DNA of 64,000 nucleotides from Streptomyces fradiae ATCC 10745 = DSM 40063 (GCF_008704425.1 NZ_CP023696.1:1350501-1414500), one strand, 5' to 3'. Counted from the stretch's first letter, positions 46,830-55,638 are shown. The notes: a model not told the origin generated them from the sequence alone. Numbers and translations: made by a program.

Positions 46830-48665
46830 ATGGCTTCCTCCGTGCCGAGAACCGCCGCGGTCTCGGCGGTCGTCACCGCCGCACTGGCCGCCGGTCTGCT
46901 CGCCGGCGCCACCACCTCGGCGGCGGACACGACCGACGGCGTCCGCATCCACGACATCCAGGGCACCACGCGCATATCCCCGCTCGCCGGCCGGCAGGTC
47001 GCGGACGTCACCGGCGTCGTCACCGGTGTACGCGCGTACGGCTCGCGCGGCTTCTGGTTCCAGGACCCGCGGGGGGACGGCGACCCGGCCACCAGCGAGG
47101 GCCTCTTCGTCTTCACCGGCTCCGCGCCGGCCGTCTCCGTCGGCGACGCCGTCAAGGTGTCGGGCACGGTCACCGAGTACGTCCCCGGCGGGCCGAACTC
47201 CGGCAACCAGTCGCTCACCCAGATCTCCAGGCCGGCCGTCACGGTCGTCTCCTCCGGCAACCCGGTGCCCGCGCCGGTGACGATCAGCGCGGGGACCGTG
47301 CCCGGCGCGTACGCACCCGAGGGCGACCCGGCCAAGGGCGGCTCCGTCAACGACCTCCCGCTCAGGCCCGGTTCGTACGCCCTGGACTACTACGAGTCGC
47401 TGGAGGGCGCCAACGTCCGCGTCGGCCCCTCGCGGGTCGTCGGCCCCAGCACCCGGCACGCCGAGCTGTGGGTGACCGTCAAGCCGGGCGAGAACCCCAA
47501 CCGCCGGGGCGGCACGGTCTACGGCTCGTACACCGCGCAGAACACCGGTCGGCTCAAGGTCAAGTCGCTCGCCCCGCTCACCGAGCGGCCCTTCCCGACC
47601 GCGAACGTCGGGGACGTGCTGACCGGCACGACCGAGGGCCCGCTCGACTTCGACCAGTACGGCGGCTACACGCTCGCCGCGCGCACCCTCGGCACCGTCC
47701 AGGACCGCGGCCTGGAGCGGGAGAAGACCCGTGCCCAGCGCCCCGGCGAGCTCGCCGTCGCCACGTACAACGTGGAGAACCTGGACCCGACCGACCCCCA
47801 GGAGAAGTTCGACGCGCTGGCCCGGGCCGTCGTGGAGAACCTGGCGTCGCCCGACATCGTGGCCCTGGAGGAGATCCAGGACGACAACGGCGCGAAGGAC
47901 GACGGCACGGTCGCCGCCGGGGAGACCCTGCGGAGGTTCACGGACGCGATCGTCGCCGCGGGCGGCCCCGCGTACGACTGGCGGTCCGTGGACCCGGAGG
48001 ACAAGAAGGACGGCGGGGAGCCCGGCGGCAACATCCGCCAGGTCTTCCTCTTCAACCCGCAGCGCGTGTCCTTCACCGACCGGCCGGGCGGCGACGCCAC
48101 CACGGCGACCGGTGTCGTCAGGCAGCGCGGCAAGGCGGCGCTGACCCTCTCCCCCGGCCGGATCGCCCCGGCCGACGCCGCCTGGGAGAACAGCCGCAAG
48201 CCGCTGGCCGGCGAGTTCGTCTTCCGCGGCCGCACGGTCATCGTCGTCGCGAACCACTTCGGCTCCAAGGGCGGCGACGAGTCGCTCGTCTCCCACCGGC
48301 AGCCGCCGAACCGTTCCTCCGAGGTGCAGCGCCTGCGGCAGGCGAAGGTCGTCAACACCTTCGTCAAGGACGTCCTCGCCGTGCAGCGCGACGCCGACGT
48401 CGTGGTGCTCGGCGACATCAACGACTTCGAGTTCTCCGCCACGACCAGGGCGCTCACCGACGGCGGCGCCCTGCGCGCGGCCGTCACGAGCCTGCCGCGC
48501 TCCGAGCGCTACTCGTACGTCTTCCAGGGCAACAGCCAGGTGCTGGACCAGATCCTGACCAGCCCCGGCATCCGCCGCTTCGCGTACGACAGCGTGCACA
48601 TCAACGCGGAGTTCGCGGACCAGGTCAGCGACCACGACCCGCAGGTCCTGCGCTTCCGCCCGTAG
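46830..48665 (+). CDS. Secreted endonuclease/exonuclease/phosphatase-family nuclease (ExeM/NucH-like)
   Basis: A 611-residue protein with a signal peptide (AVVTAALAAGLLAGATTSAAD) from the ATG at 46830 (GGAG upstream). Residues 40-150 form an OB/DUF5689-like beta domain (GVVTGVRAYGSRGFWFQDP). Residues 320-611 form the nuclease domain: LAVATYNVENLDP, IVALEEIQDDNG, VIVVANHFGSKGG, VVVLGDINDFEF and the final SDHDPQVLRF. It degrades extracellular DNA, providing phosphate. Neighbour of PhoX, fitting nutrient scavenging. Confidence 0.9.
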   Translation: MASSVPRTAAVSAVVTAALAAGLLAGATTSAADTTDGVRIHDIQGTTRISPLAGRQVADVTGVVTGVRAYGSRGFWFQDPRGDGDPATSEGLFVFTGSAPAVSVGDAVKVSGTVTEYVPGGPNSGNQSLTQISRPAVTVVSSGNPVPAPVTISAGTVPGAYAPEGDPAKGGSVNDLPLRPGSYALDYYESLEGANVRVGPSRVVGPSTRHAELWVTVKPGENPNRRGGTVYGSYTAQNTGRLKVKSLAPLTERPFPTANVGDVLTGTTEGPLDFDQYGGYTLAARTLGTVQDRGLEREKTRAQRPGELAVATYNVENLDPTDPQEKFDALARAVVENLASPDIVALEEIQDDNGAKDDGTVAAGETLRRFTDAIVAAGGPAYDWRSVDPEDKKDGGEPGGNIRQVFLFNPQRVSFTDRPGGDATTATGVVRQRGKAALTLSPGRIAPADAAWENSRKPLAGEFVFRGRTVIVVANHFGSKGGDESLVSHRQPPNRSSEVQRLRQAKVVNTFVKDVLAVQRDADVVVLGDINDFEFSATTRALTDGGALRAAVTSLPRSERYSYVFQGNSQVLDQILTSPGIRRFAYDSVHINAEFADQVSDHDPQVLRFRP

Positions 48666-48682
48666 GGTCCCGGCGGCCGCCG

Positions 48683-49423
48683 CTACACGTCCGGGCCGAG
48701 GCTCAGTCCGGGCGTGTGGCGGCGCACCGTGCTGCGCACCAGCCCGGGGTACTCCCGCACCCTCCGCCACTGGGAGGTCGGCGCCCCGACGCCGTCGCCG
48801 GGCGCGGCCAGGGCGGCCTCGTGGGCGGCGGCGCTCTCCCACTCGGCGTAGTTGAGGACGCGGGCGCCGTCCAGCCCGAGGTGGAAGTGGCCGGAGACAC
48901 CTCCCGGAGGTGGCGCCGGATCACTGTCGAGCGCCTCGAGCACGGCGTCCACCCAGCCGCGCCGACGCGCCGGGTCCGGCCCGTCGAACTCCACCTCGAC
49001 GGTGACCACGCACCCCGGCACCCGCCCGTCGCCCTCGCCGGGCACGCGGCTGCGGTACGGCTCGTAGGAGTGGAGGGCGACCCGCTCGATGCCGGGCACC
49101 GCCGCGTCGATCTCCGCGTTCCGCGTGGCGCGCTCGGTGCGCACCAGCTCCCGGTAGTCCTCCTCGGAGCGCCACTGCGAGTAGTGCAGGAGGGTGTCGC
49201 CGTCCTCGCCCGGATGGACGGTGTACGACAGCAGGCCCTCGGTCGGCCAGGGCCGGCTCTCCCAGGTGCGGGCGATGGCGTCGAGGGCCGCCCGCTGCCG
49301 CTCGGGGGTGCCCACGCGCCAGGTGCTCGCCTTGACGAGGCCGACGCCGGGGCGGGTGAGGTCGGGGCGGGCGTGGGGCCGGGCGTACGCGCTCGGGCGG
49401 GTCGTGCGGGTCGTGCGGGTCAT
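48683..49423 (-). CDS. Protein with two antibiotic-biosynthesis-monooxygenase-like domains
   Basis: A 246-residue protein (ATG at 49423, AGGAGG upstream). Two ferredoxin-like ABM halves are seen: residues 25-100 (VGLVKASTWRVGTPERQRAA; LHYSQWRSEEDYRELVRTER) and 130-215 (VTVEVEFDGPDPARRRGWVD; LNYAEWESAAAHEAALAAPG). Each has the typical WxS...Y/H pattern. Possible role in quinone or heme-like oxidation; substrate unknown. The ends converge with the nuclease gene over 17 bases. Confidence 0.76.
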   Translation of the reverse strand: MTRTTRTTRPSAYARPHARPDLTRPGVGLVKASTWRVGTPERQRAALDAIARTWESRPWPTEGLLSYTVHPGEDGDTLLHYSQWRSEEDYRELVRTERATRNAEIDAAVPGIERVALHSYEPYRSRVPGEGDGRVPGCVVTVEVEFDGPDPARRRGWVDAVLEALDSDPAPPPGGVSGHFHLGLDGARVLNYAEWESAAAHEAALAAPGDGVGAPTSQWRRVREYPGLVRSTVRRHTPGLSLGPDV

Positions 49424-49522
49424 CAGGGTGCCTCCTCGGACGGGTGCCCGGCCGGACCCCCGTGGCCCGGCCGGGCACACCCCATCCTGGAAGCTCAAGC
49501 GGACTCGAGGTCAAGCCCCGGA

Positions 49523-49834
49523 TCAGGAACCGCCGGGCCACGTGCCCGTGAGCCGTCGTACGCCGACGGCGCCGCCCCGGTCGACGGCGGCCCGCACCGC
49601 CGCGAAGATCGCACCCTGGAGGGCCGCGGCCAGCAGGATCTCCCGCCAGGTGCGGTCCTCGTCGAGCGCGTCGGGCGCGTCGCTGCCCCGGCCGACGGCC
49701 TTCCACGCCTGGCTGAACAGGGCGCTCGCGGCGGCGCCGCCCGCCAGGCCGAGGAGCAGCCCCACCGGCCGGTAGACGAGGCTCTGCTTCCGCTTCGACT
49801 TCGACCGGGGCATCGGCGGCTTCTTCGCGCTCAT
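49523..49834 (-). CDS. DUF4235 small membrane protein
   Basis: A 103-residue protein. After a basic start (PRSKSKRKQSLVYRP) come a membrane helix (VGLLLGLAGGAAASALFSQAW) and a second helix (EILLAAALQGAIFAAVRAAV), matching the DUF4235 pattern. The three consecutive small membrane proteins (this, DUF3618, DUF1469-like) are a common Streptomyces unit of unknown role. Start overlaps the next stop. Confidence 0.78.
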   Translation of the reverse strand: MSAKKPPMPRSKSKRKQSLVYRPVGLLLGLAGGAAASALFSQAWKAVGRGSDAPDALDEDRTWREILLAAALQGAIFAAVRAAVDRGGAVGVRRLTGTWPGGS

Positions 49835-50187
49835 CGCTTGCTCCCTCCCGTCCGGCCGCTTCCCCGGCGCCCGCATCCCGCGCGCCCCCGCGCGAGCGCC
49901 CGTCCCCGCGCCCGGCGGGCGTGCGTGCGGGCGGCGCAGGACAGCGCGTGGGCGCGGGCCGCCCGGTCGGGGACGCGGACGTGGAGGCGGGCGCGGCGGC
50001 GGGCCGCCAGCACCACGCCGAGCACGGCCAGCGCGGCGGTGCCCGCCGACGCCGCCACCACCGGGCGCCGGTCGACGCGGGCGGCGCGGGCCCGCAGGTC
50101 CGTCTTCGCCATCAGCTGGTCGATCGTCTCGACCAGCTCCTGCCGTTTGCGCGCCGCTTCGAGGCGCAGTTCGTCCGGCCGTGTCAT
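49831..50187 (-). CDS. DUF3618-family membrane-associated protein
   Basis: A 118-residue protein, ATG at 50187. The start RPDELRLEAARKRQELVETI is typical of DUF3618, followed by one membrane helix (PVVAASAGTAALAVLGVVLA) and a long Arg/Ala-rich tail (RRARLHVRVPDRAARAHA), longer than typical, which may be an extension of the true gene end. Coupled to both neighbours by 4-base overlaps. Confidence 0.74.
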   Translation of the reverse strand: MTRPDELRLEAARKRQELVETIDQLMAKTDLRARAARVDRRPVVAASAGTAALAVLGVVLAARRRARLHVRVPDRAARAHALSCAARTHARRARGRALARGRAGCGRRGSGRTGGSKR

Positions 50188-50582
50188 CGGTGGACCCTCT
50201 CCTTGATCTCGTCCAGGTCGGAGCGCATCCCGTCGATGGCCCGCTCGGGCAGCGGCGGTACGGCGCGGCGCATCTGCGCGCGCCCGGCGAGGCCCAGGAC
50301 GGCGGCGACGACGAACAGCGCCCCGGTCACGATGAGGGCGGCCGCCCACACCTCCAGGACCAGGGCGAGCAGCGCCACGCAGGTCCCGGCGAGCGCCATG
50401 AGGCCGACGTAGGCGACGGCGGTGGCGCCCCCGATGAGCCCGCCGCCGACCCCGGCTCGCCTGCCCTTCTGCGCCAGCTCCGCCTGGGCGGTGCGCAGCT
50501 CGGCCTTGACCAGGTCGGTGAGTTGCTCCGAGGCGCGCTTGACCAGCTCGCCGACCGACGGTTCCGCGGTTCGGTACGCCAC
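50184..50582 (-). CDS. Phage-holin-superfamily (DUF1469) membrane protein
   Basis: A 132-residue protein, GTG at 50582. An amphipathic start (VGELVKRASEQLTDLVKAEL), two membrane helices (GGLIGGATAVAYVGLMALAG and TCVALLALVLEVWAAALIVTG), and a basic end (MRSDLDEIKERVHR) fit the DUF1469 (holin 3-6 superfamily) layout. In actinobacteria these proteins are chromosomal and not lytic. First in the small membrane protein operon. Confidence 0.78.
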   Translation of the reverse strand: MAYRTAEPSVGELVKRASEQLTDLVKAELRTAQAELAQKGRRAGVGGGLIGGATAVAYVGLMALAGTCVALLALVLEVWAAALIVTGALFVVAAVLGLAGRAQMRRAVPPLPERAIDGMRSDLDEIKERVHR

Positions 50583-50683
50583 GGCGGTCGCCTCCCTCCT
50601 CGTTCACGTACGGGAGTCCCCCGAGTACCCAGACGGGTCGGCGCCATGCCACGTTGAAGCACGGCTTGACCGACAGCGCAAGA

Positions 50684-50699
50684 AGGTCTAAGTAGACCT
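50684..50699. promoter_or_regulatory. Perfect inverted repeat between divergent genes
   Basis: AGGTCTA-AG-TAGACCT is a 16-base palindrome-like repeat 30 bases before dapA and about 100 bases before the membrane operon on the other strand. Its length and sequence suit a dimeric GntR- or MarR-type regulator. No regulator is encoded next to it. Confidence 0.65.
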
Positions 50700-50729
50700 A
50701 CGACGTCCCCGAGGGCAAGACTGCCGGGC

Positions 50730-51626
50730 ATGACGGACCACGACACGACGCCGCACCGCCCCTTCGGCCGCGCCCTGTGCGCCATGGTCACGCCGTTCAC
50801 GCCCGACGGCGCCGCCCTCGACCGGGACCGGGCCGCGGCCCTCGCGGCGGGGCTGGTGGCGCGCGGCTGCGACGGGCTGGTCCTGAATGGCACCACCGGC
50901 GAGTCCCCCACCACGTCGGACGCGGAGAAGCGGGAGCTGATCGCCGCCGTCCGGGCCGCGGTCGGCCCTTCGGTACCGCTCGTCGCGGGCGTCGGCACCG
51001 CCGACACGGCGCACACGGTCGCGCTGGCCCGGCAGGCGGAGGCGGCGGGCGCCGACGGGCTGCTGGTGGCGCCGCCCTACTACAGCCGCCCGCCGCAGGC
51101 CGCCCTGGAGGCGCACTTCCGGCGGGTGGCGGACGCGACGGGGCTGCCGGTGATGCTGTACGACATCCCGGGCCGCACGGCCGTCCGGATCGAGCCGGAC
51201 ACGATGGCGCGGCTCGCCGAGCACCCGCGGATCGTGGCCGTGAAGGACTGCGCCTACGACGTGCTGGGCACGACCGGGCTCCTCGCCCGCACCCCGCTGG
51301 CCGTCTACTCGGGCTGCGAGGAGCTGAACCTGCCGCTGTGCGCGCTGGGCGGCGCCGGCTTCGTCAGCACGGTCGCGAACGCGGCGCCCGCCGAGGTCAG
51401 GGCGGTCGTCGACGCGTACGACGCGGGCGCCACGGCCGAGGCGGCCCGGCTGAACGGGCGTCTGCTGGCGCTGACGGAGCTGATGACGGCGTCCGGCCTG
51501 CCGGGCGCGGTCACCGCGAAGGCCCTGGTGGACGCGGGCCCCCCGCGCGAACCGCTGCAGCCCGCCGGCCGGGACGCGGTCGACGGGCTGCGCGGGGCGC
51601 TCGCGGAACTGGTCAGCCGACGATGA
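50730..51626 (+). CDS. dapA: 4-hydroxy-tetrahydrodipicolinate synthase
   Basis: A 298-residue aldolase condensing pyruvate with aspartate semialdehyde, first step of the DAP/lysine branch. Motifs: CDGLVLNGTTGESPT (substrate-binding GTTGE), VAPPYYSRP, MLYDIPGRTAVR (the catalytic Tyr in LYDIPGR) and IVAVKDC with the Schiff-base Lys. Length is standard. Streptomyces usually has more than one dapA; this copy lies near dapD. The TIM-barrel C-terminus is complete (LRGALAELVSRR). Confidence 0.9.
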   Translation: MTDHDTTPHRPFGRALCAMVTPFTPDGAALDRDRAAALAAGLVARGCDGLVLNGTTGESPTTSDAEKRELIAAVRAAVGPSVPLVAGVGTADTAHTVALARQAEAAGADGLLVAPPYYSRPPQAALEAHFRRVADATGLPVMLYDIPGRTAVRIEPDTMARLAEHPRIVAVKDCAYDVLGTTGLLARTPLAVYSGCEELNLPLCALGGAGFVSTVANAAPAEVRAVVDAYDAGATAEAARLNGRLLALTELMTASGLPGAVTAKALVDAGPPREPLQPAGRDAVDGLRGALAELVSRR

Positions 51627-51819
51627 CGTTGCGCCCGAGGACCGCCACGTGCTCCAGCACGTCCTCCATGGGGTCGTCGATCTGACCGGCGTTGATCAGC
51701 CCGACCCGCGGCCCGTTGTGCGCCTGGTTGTTGCTCTCGTCCGCGTGTGCGGCTCCGGCGCCGAACACCCCCGCCGCGGCGAGCAGCCCCACGAGCACAG
51801 CGGTCCTGGTGATCTTCAT
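51613..51819 (-). CDS. Small secreted protein, rodlin-like end (possible)
   Basis: A 68-residue protein with a clear signal peptide (TAVLVGLLAAAGVFGAGAAHA), leaving about 42 residues: NNQAHNGPRVGLINAGQID then DPMEDVLEHVAVLGRNVIVG. The last part resembles the C-terminus of rodlins (the pattern DP..ILSEIPVL.G), which line hydrophobic aerial hyphae and spores, but it lacks the full two-repeat rodlin body. Convergent with dapA (14-base overlap). Could be a reduced rodlin or unrelated. Confidence 0.58.
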   Translation of the reverse strand: MKITRTAVLVGLLAAAGVFGAGAAHADESNNQAHNGPRVGLINAGQIDDPMEDVLEHVAVLGRNVIVG

Positions 51820-51950
51820 CTGAATCCCTCGCCTTGCCGTCCGATGTCACCCTGCGTCCCCCTGTCCATCGCCCGGACGGCCCAGAGGTCACGGTCTTTC
51901 ACCCTTCCGCGCGGCGTGTCCCGTTGCGCGCCCGACGCCCGTGGACGCGC

Positions 51951-51990
51951 GCGTGCCCCGTCCCCGCCGCGTGGCGGGGACGGGGCACGC
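51951..51990 (-). terminator. Strong hairpin downstream of dapD
   Basis: GCGTGCCCCGTCCCCGCC pairs perfectly with its inverse (18 base pairs) across GCGT. It lies 17 bases past the dapD stop. A clear terminator despite the missing T-run, as typical of Streptomyces. Confidence 0.85.
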
Positions 51991-52007
51991 GTCGCGGCGC
52001 GGGGGCG

Positions 52008-52991
52008 TCAGTTGTGGCTGTGCAGGATGTCGTTGAGGCCGCCCCAGACGGCGTTGTTCGGGCGGGCCTCGACCGTGCCGGTGACCGAGTTGCGGCGGAA
52101 GAGGATGTTCGACGCGCCGGACAGCTCGCGGGCCTTCACGACCTGCCCGTCCGGCATGGTGACCCGCGTACCCGCGGTGATGTACAGGCCGGCCTCGACG
52201 ACGCACTCGTCGCCCAGCGCGATGCCGACACCCGCCTCGGCGCCGATCAGGCAGCGCTCGCCGACCGAGATGACGACGTTGCCGCCGCCCGACAGGGTGC
52301 CCATGGTGGAGGCGCCGCCGCCGATGTCGGAGCCGTCGCCGATGACCACGCCGGCGGAGATGCGGCCCTCGACCATGGAGGTGCCGAGCGTGCCCGCGTT
52401 GAAGTTGACGAAGCCCTCGTGCATGACGGTCGTGCCGGCGGCGAGGTGCGCGCCGAGCCGGACGCGGTCGGCGTCCGCGATGCGCACGCCCTTCGGGACG
52501 ACGTAGTCGGTCATGCGCGGGAACTTGTCCACGCTGGTGACCTGGAGGTGCAGGCCCTCCGCGCGGGCGTTGAGGCGGACCCGCTCGACGTCGTCGACGG
52601 CGACGGGGCCGAGCGAGGTCCAGGCGACGTTGGCCAGGAGGCCGAAGACGCCGTCGAGGTTCTGGCCGTGCGGCTTGACGAGCCGGTGGCTGAGCAGGTG
52701 CAGCCGCAGGTAGGCGTCGTGCGCGTCGAGCGGCTTGTCGTCCAGCGACGCGATGGACGTGCGTACGGCGACGACCTCGACGCCGCGCCGGGCGTCGACG
52801 CCGAGGGCCTTGGCGGCGCCCTCCCCCAGGAGGTTCACGGCCTGGTCGGGGGTGAGCCGCTCGGTCCCGGCGGGCCCGGCCTCCTCGGTCAGCTCGGGCG
52901 CGGGGAACCAGGTGTCCAGAACGGTGCCGTCGCCGGCGACGGTGGCGAGGCCGGCGGCCACGGCTCCGGTGGTGCGAGGTGCAGAAGTCAT
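52008..52991 (-). CDS. dapD: Tetrahydrodipicolinate N-succinyltransferase
   Basis: A 327-residue enzyme of the succinylase lysine/DAP pathway. The N-terminal half is a mixed domain ([36 protein letters not shown]). From residue about 170 there is a left-handed parallel beta helix of hexapeptide repeats ([60 protein letters not shown]). [10 protein letters not shown] is the active-site segment of the actinobacterial group 2 type. Length fits. Transcribed away from its own regulatory space into the terminator above. Confidence 0.9.
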   Translation of the reverse strand: MTSAPRTTGAVAAGLATVAGDGTVLDTWFPAPELTEEAGPAGTERLTPDQAVNLLGEGAAKALGVDARRGVEVVAVRTSIASLDDKPLDAHDAYLRLHLLSHRLVKPHGQNLDGVFGLLANVAWTSLGPVAVDDVERVRLNARAEGLHLQVTSVDKFPRMTDYVVPKGVRIADADRVRLGAHLAAGTTVMHEGFVNFNAGTLGTSMVEGRISAGVVIGDGSDIGGGASTMGTLSGGGNVVISVGERCLIGAEAGVGIALGDECVVEAGLYITAGTRVTMPDGQVVKARELSGASNILFRRNSVTGTVEARPNNAVWGGLNDILHSHN

Positions 52992-53315
52992 GCCCCGAAC
53001 CTAGCCGCACGGGCGCCGCCGCCGCGAACCGGTCTCATGCGGCCGGCCGCCCCGGCCCCGGAAGGCCCCGAACCGGACGCGCGCCTGCGCACGCCTGCGG
53101 GACGCGCCCGGGAGGCCGCCGCCGAGCCGCACGCGCTTCCCGTAGGCGCCCTCCCGCGCCCCGCTCCGGCCGCGCTTCCGGCCGCGCCTCTCGTGAGCGC
53201 CGCCCCCGACCCGCCCCGGCCGCGCCCGGCACACCCGCCCGCCGAACCCGCCGGGAGCCCCGGCTACCGTGTCCCGGTTCACCCACCTGGCCTTCCCTCC
53301 GGGAGTACACCGCAG
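52992..53315. other. Gap between divergent dapD and a membrane gene
   Basis: 324 bases, very GC-rich, must hold both promoters. I see no reliable protein: open frames here are Pro/Arg/Ala-rich shadows. GGGAG at 53300-53304 serves the 53,316 start. No strong hairpin or repeat recognised. Confidence 0.6.
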
Positions 53316-54680
53316 ATGACGCACGACAGCGGCAGGCACGAGCCGCCCGGCGAGCCCGCCGGCCCCGGTCCCGGCGGCGGCTCCGGCCCCGGCCCCGCGC
53401 CGGGCGCCGCCCCGACCGGTCCCGCGGCCGAGCCGAACCCCCAGGCCGGCCCCACCAGCCCCACGGCCGGACCCGCCGGACCCACCGGACCCGCCGGACC
53501 CACCGGCCCGTACGCCCCGGGGGCCCTCCCGCACGTCCCGGGGGCCGTCCCGTACGGTCCCCCGGCCGGGGCCGGTGCGCCGTGGGCGGGGCCGCCCCCG
53601 GGGGGCTGGGGGTGGGGCGCGCCGCGCCCGCCGAAGCCGGGCGTGATCCCGCTGGCACCGCTGGGCGCGGGCGACGTCCTCGGCGGCGCGTTCGCCGCGC
53701 TCGGCCGCGCGTGGAAGCAGCTGCTGGGGGTGTCCCTGCTGGTCTTCGGCTTCCTGGGGCTGCTCGGCGGGGTGGTGCTGTTCACCGGCTACCAGGGCTT
53801 CGAGGAGGCCGTGCTGGAGCTGGAGGCGCGGAGCACGCCGCCCGGCACGGACACGGTGAGGTCGTTCCTCCTCGGCCTCGGCGCGCTCTGGTCGGGCATG
53901 AGCCTGCTGTTGCTGCTGGGCACGAGCCTCGTCCAGGCGGCCGCCGCGGCCGTGCTCCGGGGCGCGGTGCTGGGCCGGACCGTGCCGTTCGGCACCGTGT
54001 GGCGCCAGGCGTGGTCGCGGGTGTGGGCCGTGGCGGGCGGCAACCTCCTCGTCGCCCTGGCCACCGTCGTCCCGGTGTTCGGTCTGCTCGTCCTCGGCTG
54101 GCTGGCGCTGCTGGGCATCGCGTTCTCCTCGTCGCCCGACGCCCCCGAGCTGCCTCTCCTCCCGCCGGGCTGGCTGGCCCCGGTGGGGCTGCTGGGCGGC
54201 CTGGGCCTCGGCCTGGCGGGGATCTGGCTGTGGGTGCGGTTCAGTCTGGCCCCGGCCGCCGTGGTCTTCGAGGGGCTGGGCCCGGTGGCCGCGCTGCGCC
54301 GCTCCGCCCGGCTGGTGCGCGGCGCCTGGTGGCGGGTCTTCGGCATCGCGCTGCTGGCGGGCGTCATCGCCGCGTTCGCGACGTGGCTGCTGCAGCTGCC
54401 CTTCCAGTTCCTCGGCGCCGTGCCGGCGGCCTTCCCGTCCGACGGCCCGGACGGGACGGACCTGGCGCCCGTCCTGACCGCCGTGGCCGTCGCCCTGGCC
54501 TTCAGCCTGGTCGGGACGGTCGTGGCGCAGGCCGTGACGGCGCCGTTCTCCCCCCTGGTGCACGCCCTGCTCTACGTCGACCGGCGCATCCGCACCGAGG
54601 ACCTCGCCCGGTCGCTGGCCGAGGCCGCCGCGCGCGACCCCTGGCCGCCGTACCACGGCGCACCGGCCCACCGGGCATGA
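53316..54680 (+). CDS. Multi-pass membrane protein with Pro/Gly-rich N-terminus
   Basis: A 454-residue protein. Residues 1-115 are disordered, with a collagen-like tract (GPAGPTGPAGPTGP) and ending in WAGPPPGGWGWGAPRPPKPG. Then come six to eight membrane helices (LLGVSLLVFGFLGLLGGVVL; AAAAVLRGAVLGRTV; LLVALATVVPVFGLLVLGW; VFGIALLAGVIAAFATWLL; LTAVAVALAFSLVGTVVAQ). The pattern matches the Streptomyces DUF7847/glycerophosphoryl-diester-type membrane domain. No catalytic residues. GGGAG supplies the ribosome site. Confidence 0.76.
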   Translation: MTHDSGRHEPPGEPAGPGPGGGSGPGPAPGAAPTGPAAEPNPQAGPTSPTAGPAGPTGPAGPTGPYAPGALPHVPGAVPYGPPAGAGAPWAGPPPGGWGWGAPRPPKPGVIPLAPLGAGDVLGGAFAALGRAWKQLLGVSLLVFGFLGLLGGVVLFTGYQGFEEAVLELEARSTPPGTDTVRSFLLGLGALWSGMSLLLLLGTSLVQAAAAAVLRGAVLGRTVPFGTVWRQAWSRVWAVAGGNLLVALATVVPVFGLLVLGWLALLGIAFSSSPDAPELPLLPPGWLAPVGLLGGLGLGLAGIWLWVRFSLAPAAVVFEGLGPVAALRRSARLVRGAWWRVFGIALLAGVIAAFATWLLQLPFQFLGAVPAAFPSDGPDGTDLAPVLTAVAVALAFSLVGTVVAQAVTAPFSPLVHALLYVDRRIRTEDLARSLAEAAARDPWPPYHGAPAHRA

Positions 54681-54736
54681 CCGGCCGACGCCGGTAGAGG
54701 ACCGGCCGGGGAAGCGGCCGGAGAACGGCCGGCGGA

Positions 54737-54779
54737 CACGGCGACGGCCACGCCCCGTCGGGGCGTGGCCGTTGCCGTG
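54737..54779. terminator. Bidirectional terminator between convergent genes
   Basis: A long hairpin (CACGGCGACGGCCACGCCCC with GGGGCGTGGCCGTTGCCGTG, one mismatch) lies between the membrane gene and the suf operon end, ending transcription from both sides. Confidence 0.8.
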
Positions 54780-54829
54780 GGCCTGGGCCTGGGCCGGGCG
54801 GGAGCCGCCGGGCCCGGACCTCGCGGTCC

Positions 54830-55168
54830 TCAGACGTTGAAGCCGAGCGCGCGGAGCTGCTCGCGCCCGTCGTCCGTGATCTTGTCCGGACCCCACGGCG
54901 GCATCCAGACCCAGTTGATCTTCAGCTCGTTGACGATGCCGTCCGTCGCCGCCTTCGCCTGGTCCTCGATGACGTCGGTCAGCGGGCAGGCCGCCGACGT
55001 CAGCGTCATGTCCAGCGTGGCCACGTTGGAGTCGTCCACGTGGATGCCGTAGATGAGGCCCAGGTTGACCACGTCGATCCCCAGCTCGGGGTCGACCACG
55101 TCGTACAGCGCCTCGCGGATCTCGTCCTCGGAGGCGGGCTTCACCGTGACCGTCTCGTTCTCGCTCAT
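54830..55168 (-). CDS. SufT-like metal-sulfur cluster protein (DUF59/MIP18)
   Basis: A 112-residue protein. The DUF59 pattern is clear: EIREALYDVVDPELGIDVVNL, LIYGIHVDDSNVATLDM, LTSAACPLTDVIEDQAK with the conserved Cys, and WVWMPPWGPDKITDDGREQL. It promotes Fe-S cluster transfer to apoproteins. Last gene of the suf operon, its start overlapping the sufU stop by four bases. Confidence 0.85.
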   Translation of the reverse strand: MSENETVTVKPASEDEIREALYDVVDPELGIDVVNLGLIYGIHVDDSNVATLDMTLTSAACPLTDVIEDQAKAATDGIVNELKINWVWMPPWGPDKITDDGREQLRALGFNV

Positions 55169-55638
55169 GCCGTCTTTCCCTCCGCCTTCGCGGACTCCTC
55201 GCCCAGGGCCTGGGCGGTCGCGTCCTTCCACGCCATCCAGCTCAGCAGCGCGCACTTCACCCGGGCCGGGTACTTGGAGACGCCGGCGAACGCGACCGCG
55301 TCCTCCAGCAGCTCCTCCATCGCGTCGTCGGGCTCGATCCGGCCCTTGGACTGCATCAGCTCCAGGAACGTGCCCTGGATCCGCCGCGCCTCCTCCAGCT
55401 CCTTGCCCACCAGGAGCTCGTTGAGTACGGAGGCGGAGGCCTGGCTGATGGAGCAGCCCTGCCCCTCGTACGACACGTCCGCCACGCGGGAGCCGTCGTA
55501 CTTCACGCGGAGCGTGATCTCGTCACCGCACGTCGGGTTGACGTGGTGCACCTCGGCGTCGCCCGGCCGCAAGCCCCGCCCGTGCGGGTGCTTGTAGTGG
55601 TCCAGGATGACGTCCTGGTACATCGAATCCAGCTTCAC
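55165..55638 (-). CDS. sufU: Fe-S scaffold/sulfurtransferase SufU
   Basis: A 157-residue protein with a zinc/cysteine site: NPTCGDEITLRVKYDG, GQGCSISQASASVLNELLVG and PARVKCALLSWMAWKDA. These three Cys positions (and the adjacent Asp) accept sulfur from SufS in Gram-positive bacteria. A GTG start at 55638. It follows sufS by 15 bases. Confidence 0.9.
   Translation of the reverse strand: MKLDSMYQDVILDHYKHPHGRGLRPGDAEVHHVNPTCGDEITLRVKYDGSRVADVSYEGQGCSISQASASVLNELLVGKELEEARRIQGTFLELMQSKGRIEPDDAMEELLEDAVAFAGVSKYPARVKCALLSWMAWKDATAQALGEESAKAEGKTA

Noticed and set aside
46721..50206. Plus-strand open frame of 1,161 codons
   Set aside because: It crosses several well-supported genes and has Arg/Pro/Gly-biased composition. 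The nuclease, monooxygenase and membrane genes explain the region.
51834..54680. Plus-strand frame of 948 codons covering dapD
   Set aside because: Only the last 454 codons (from 53,316) are protein-like and have a ribosome site; the earlier part is antisense to dapD.
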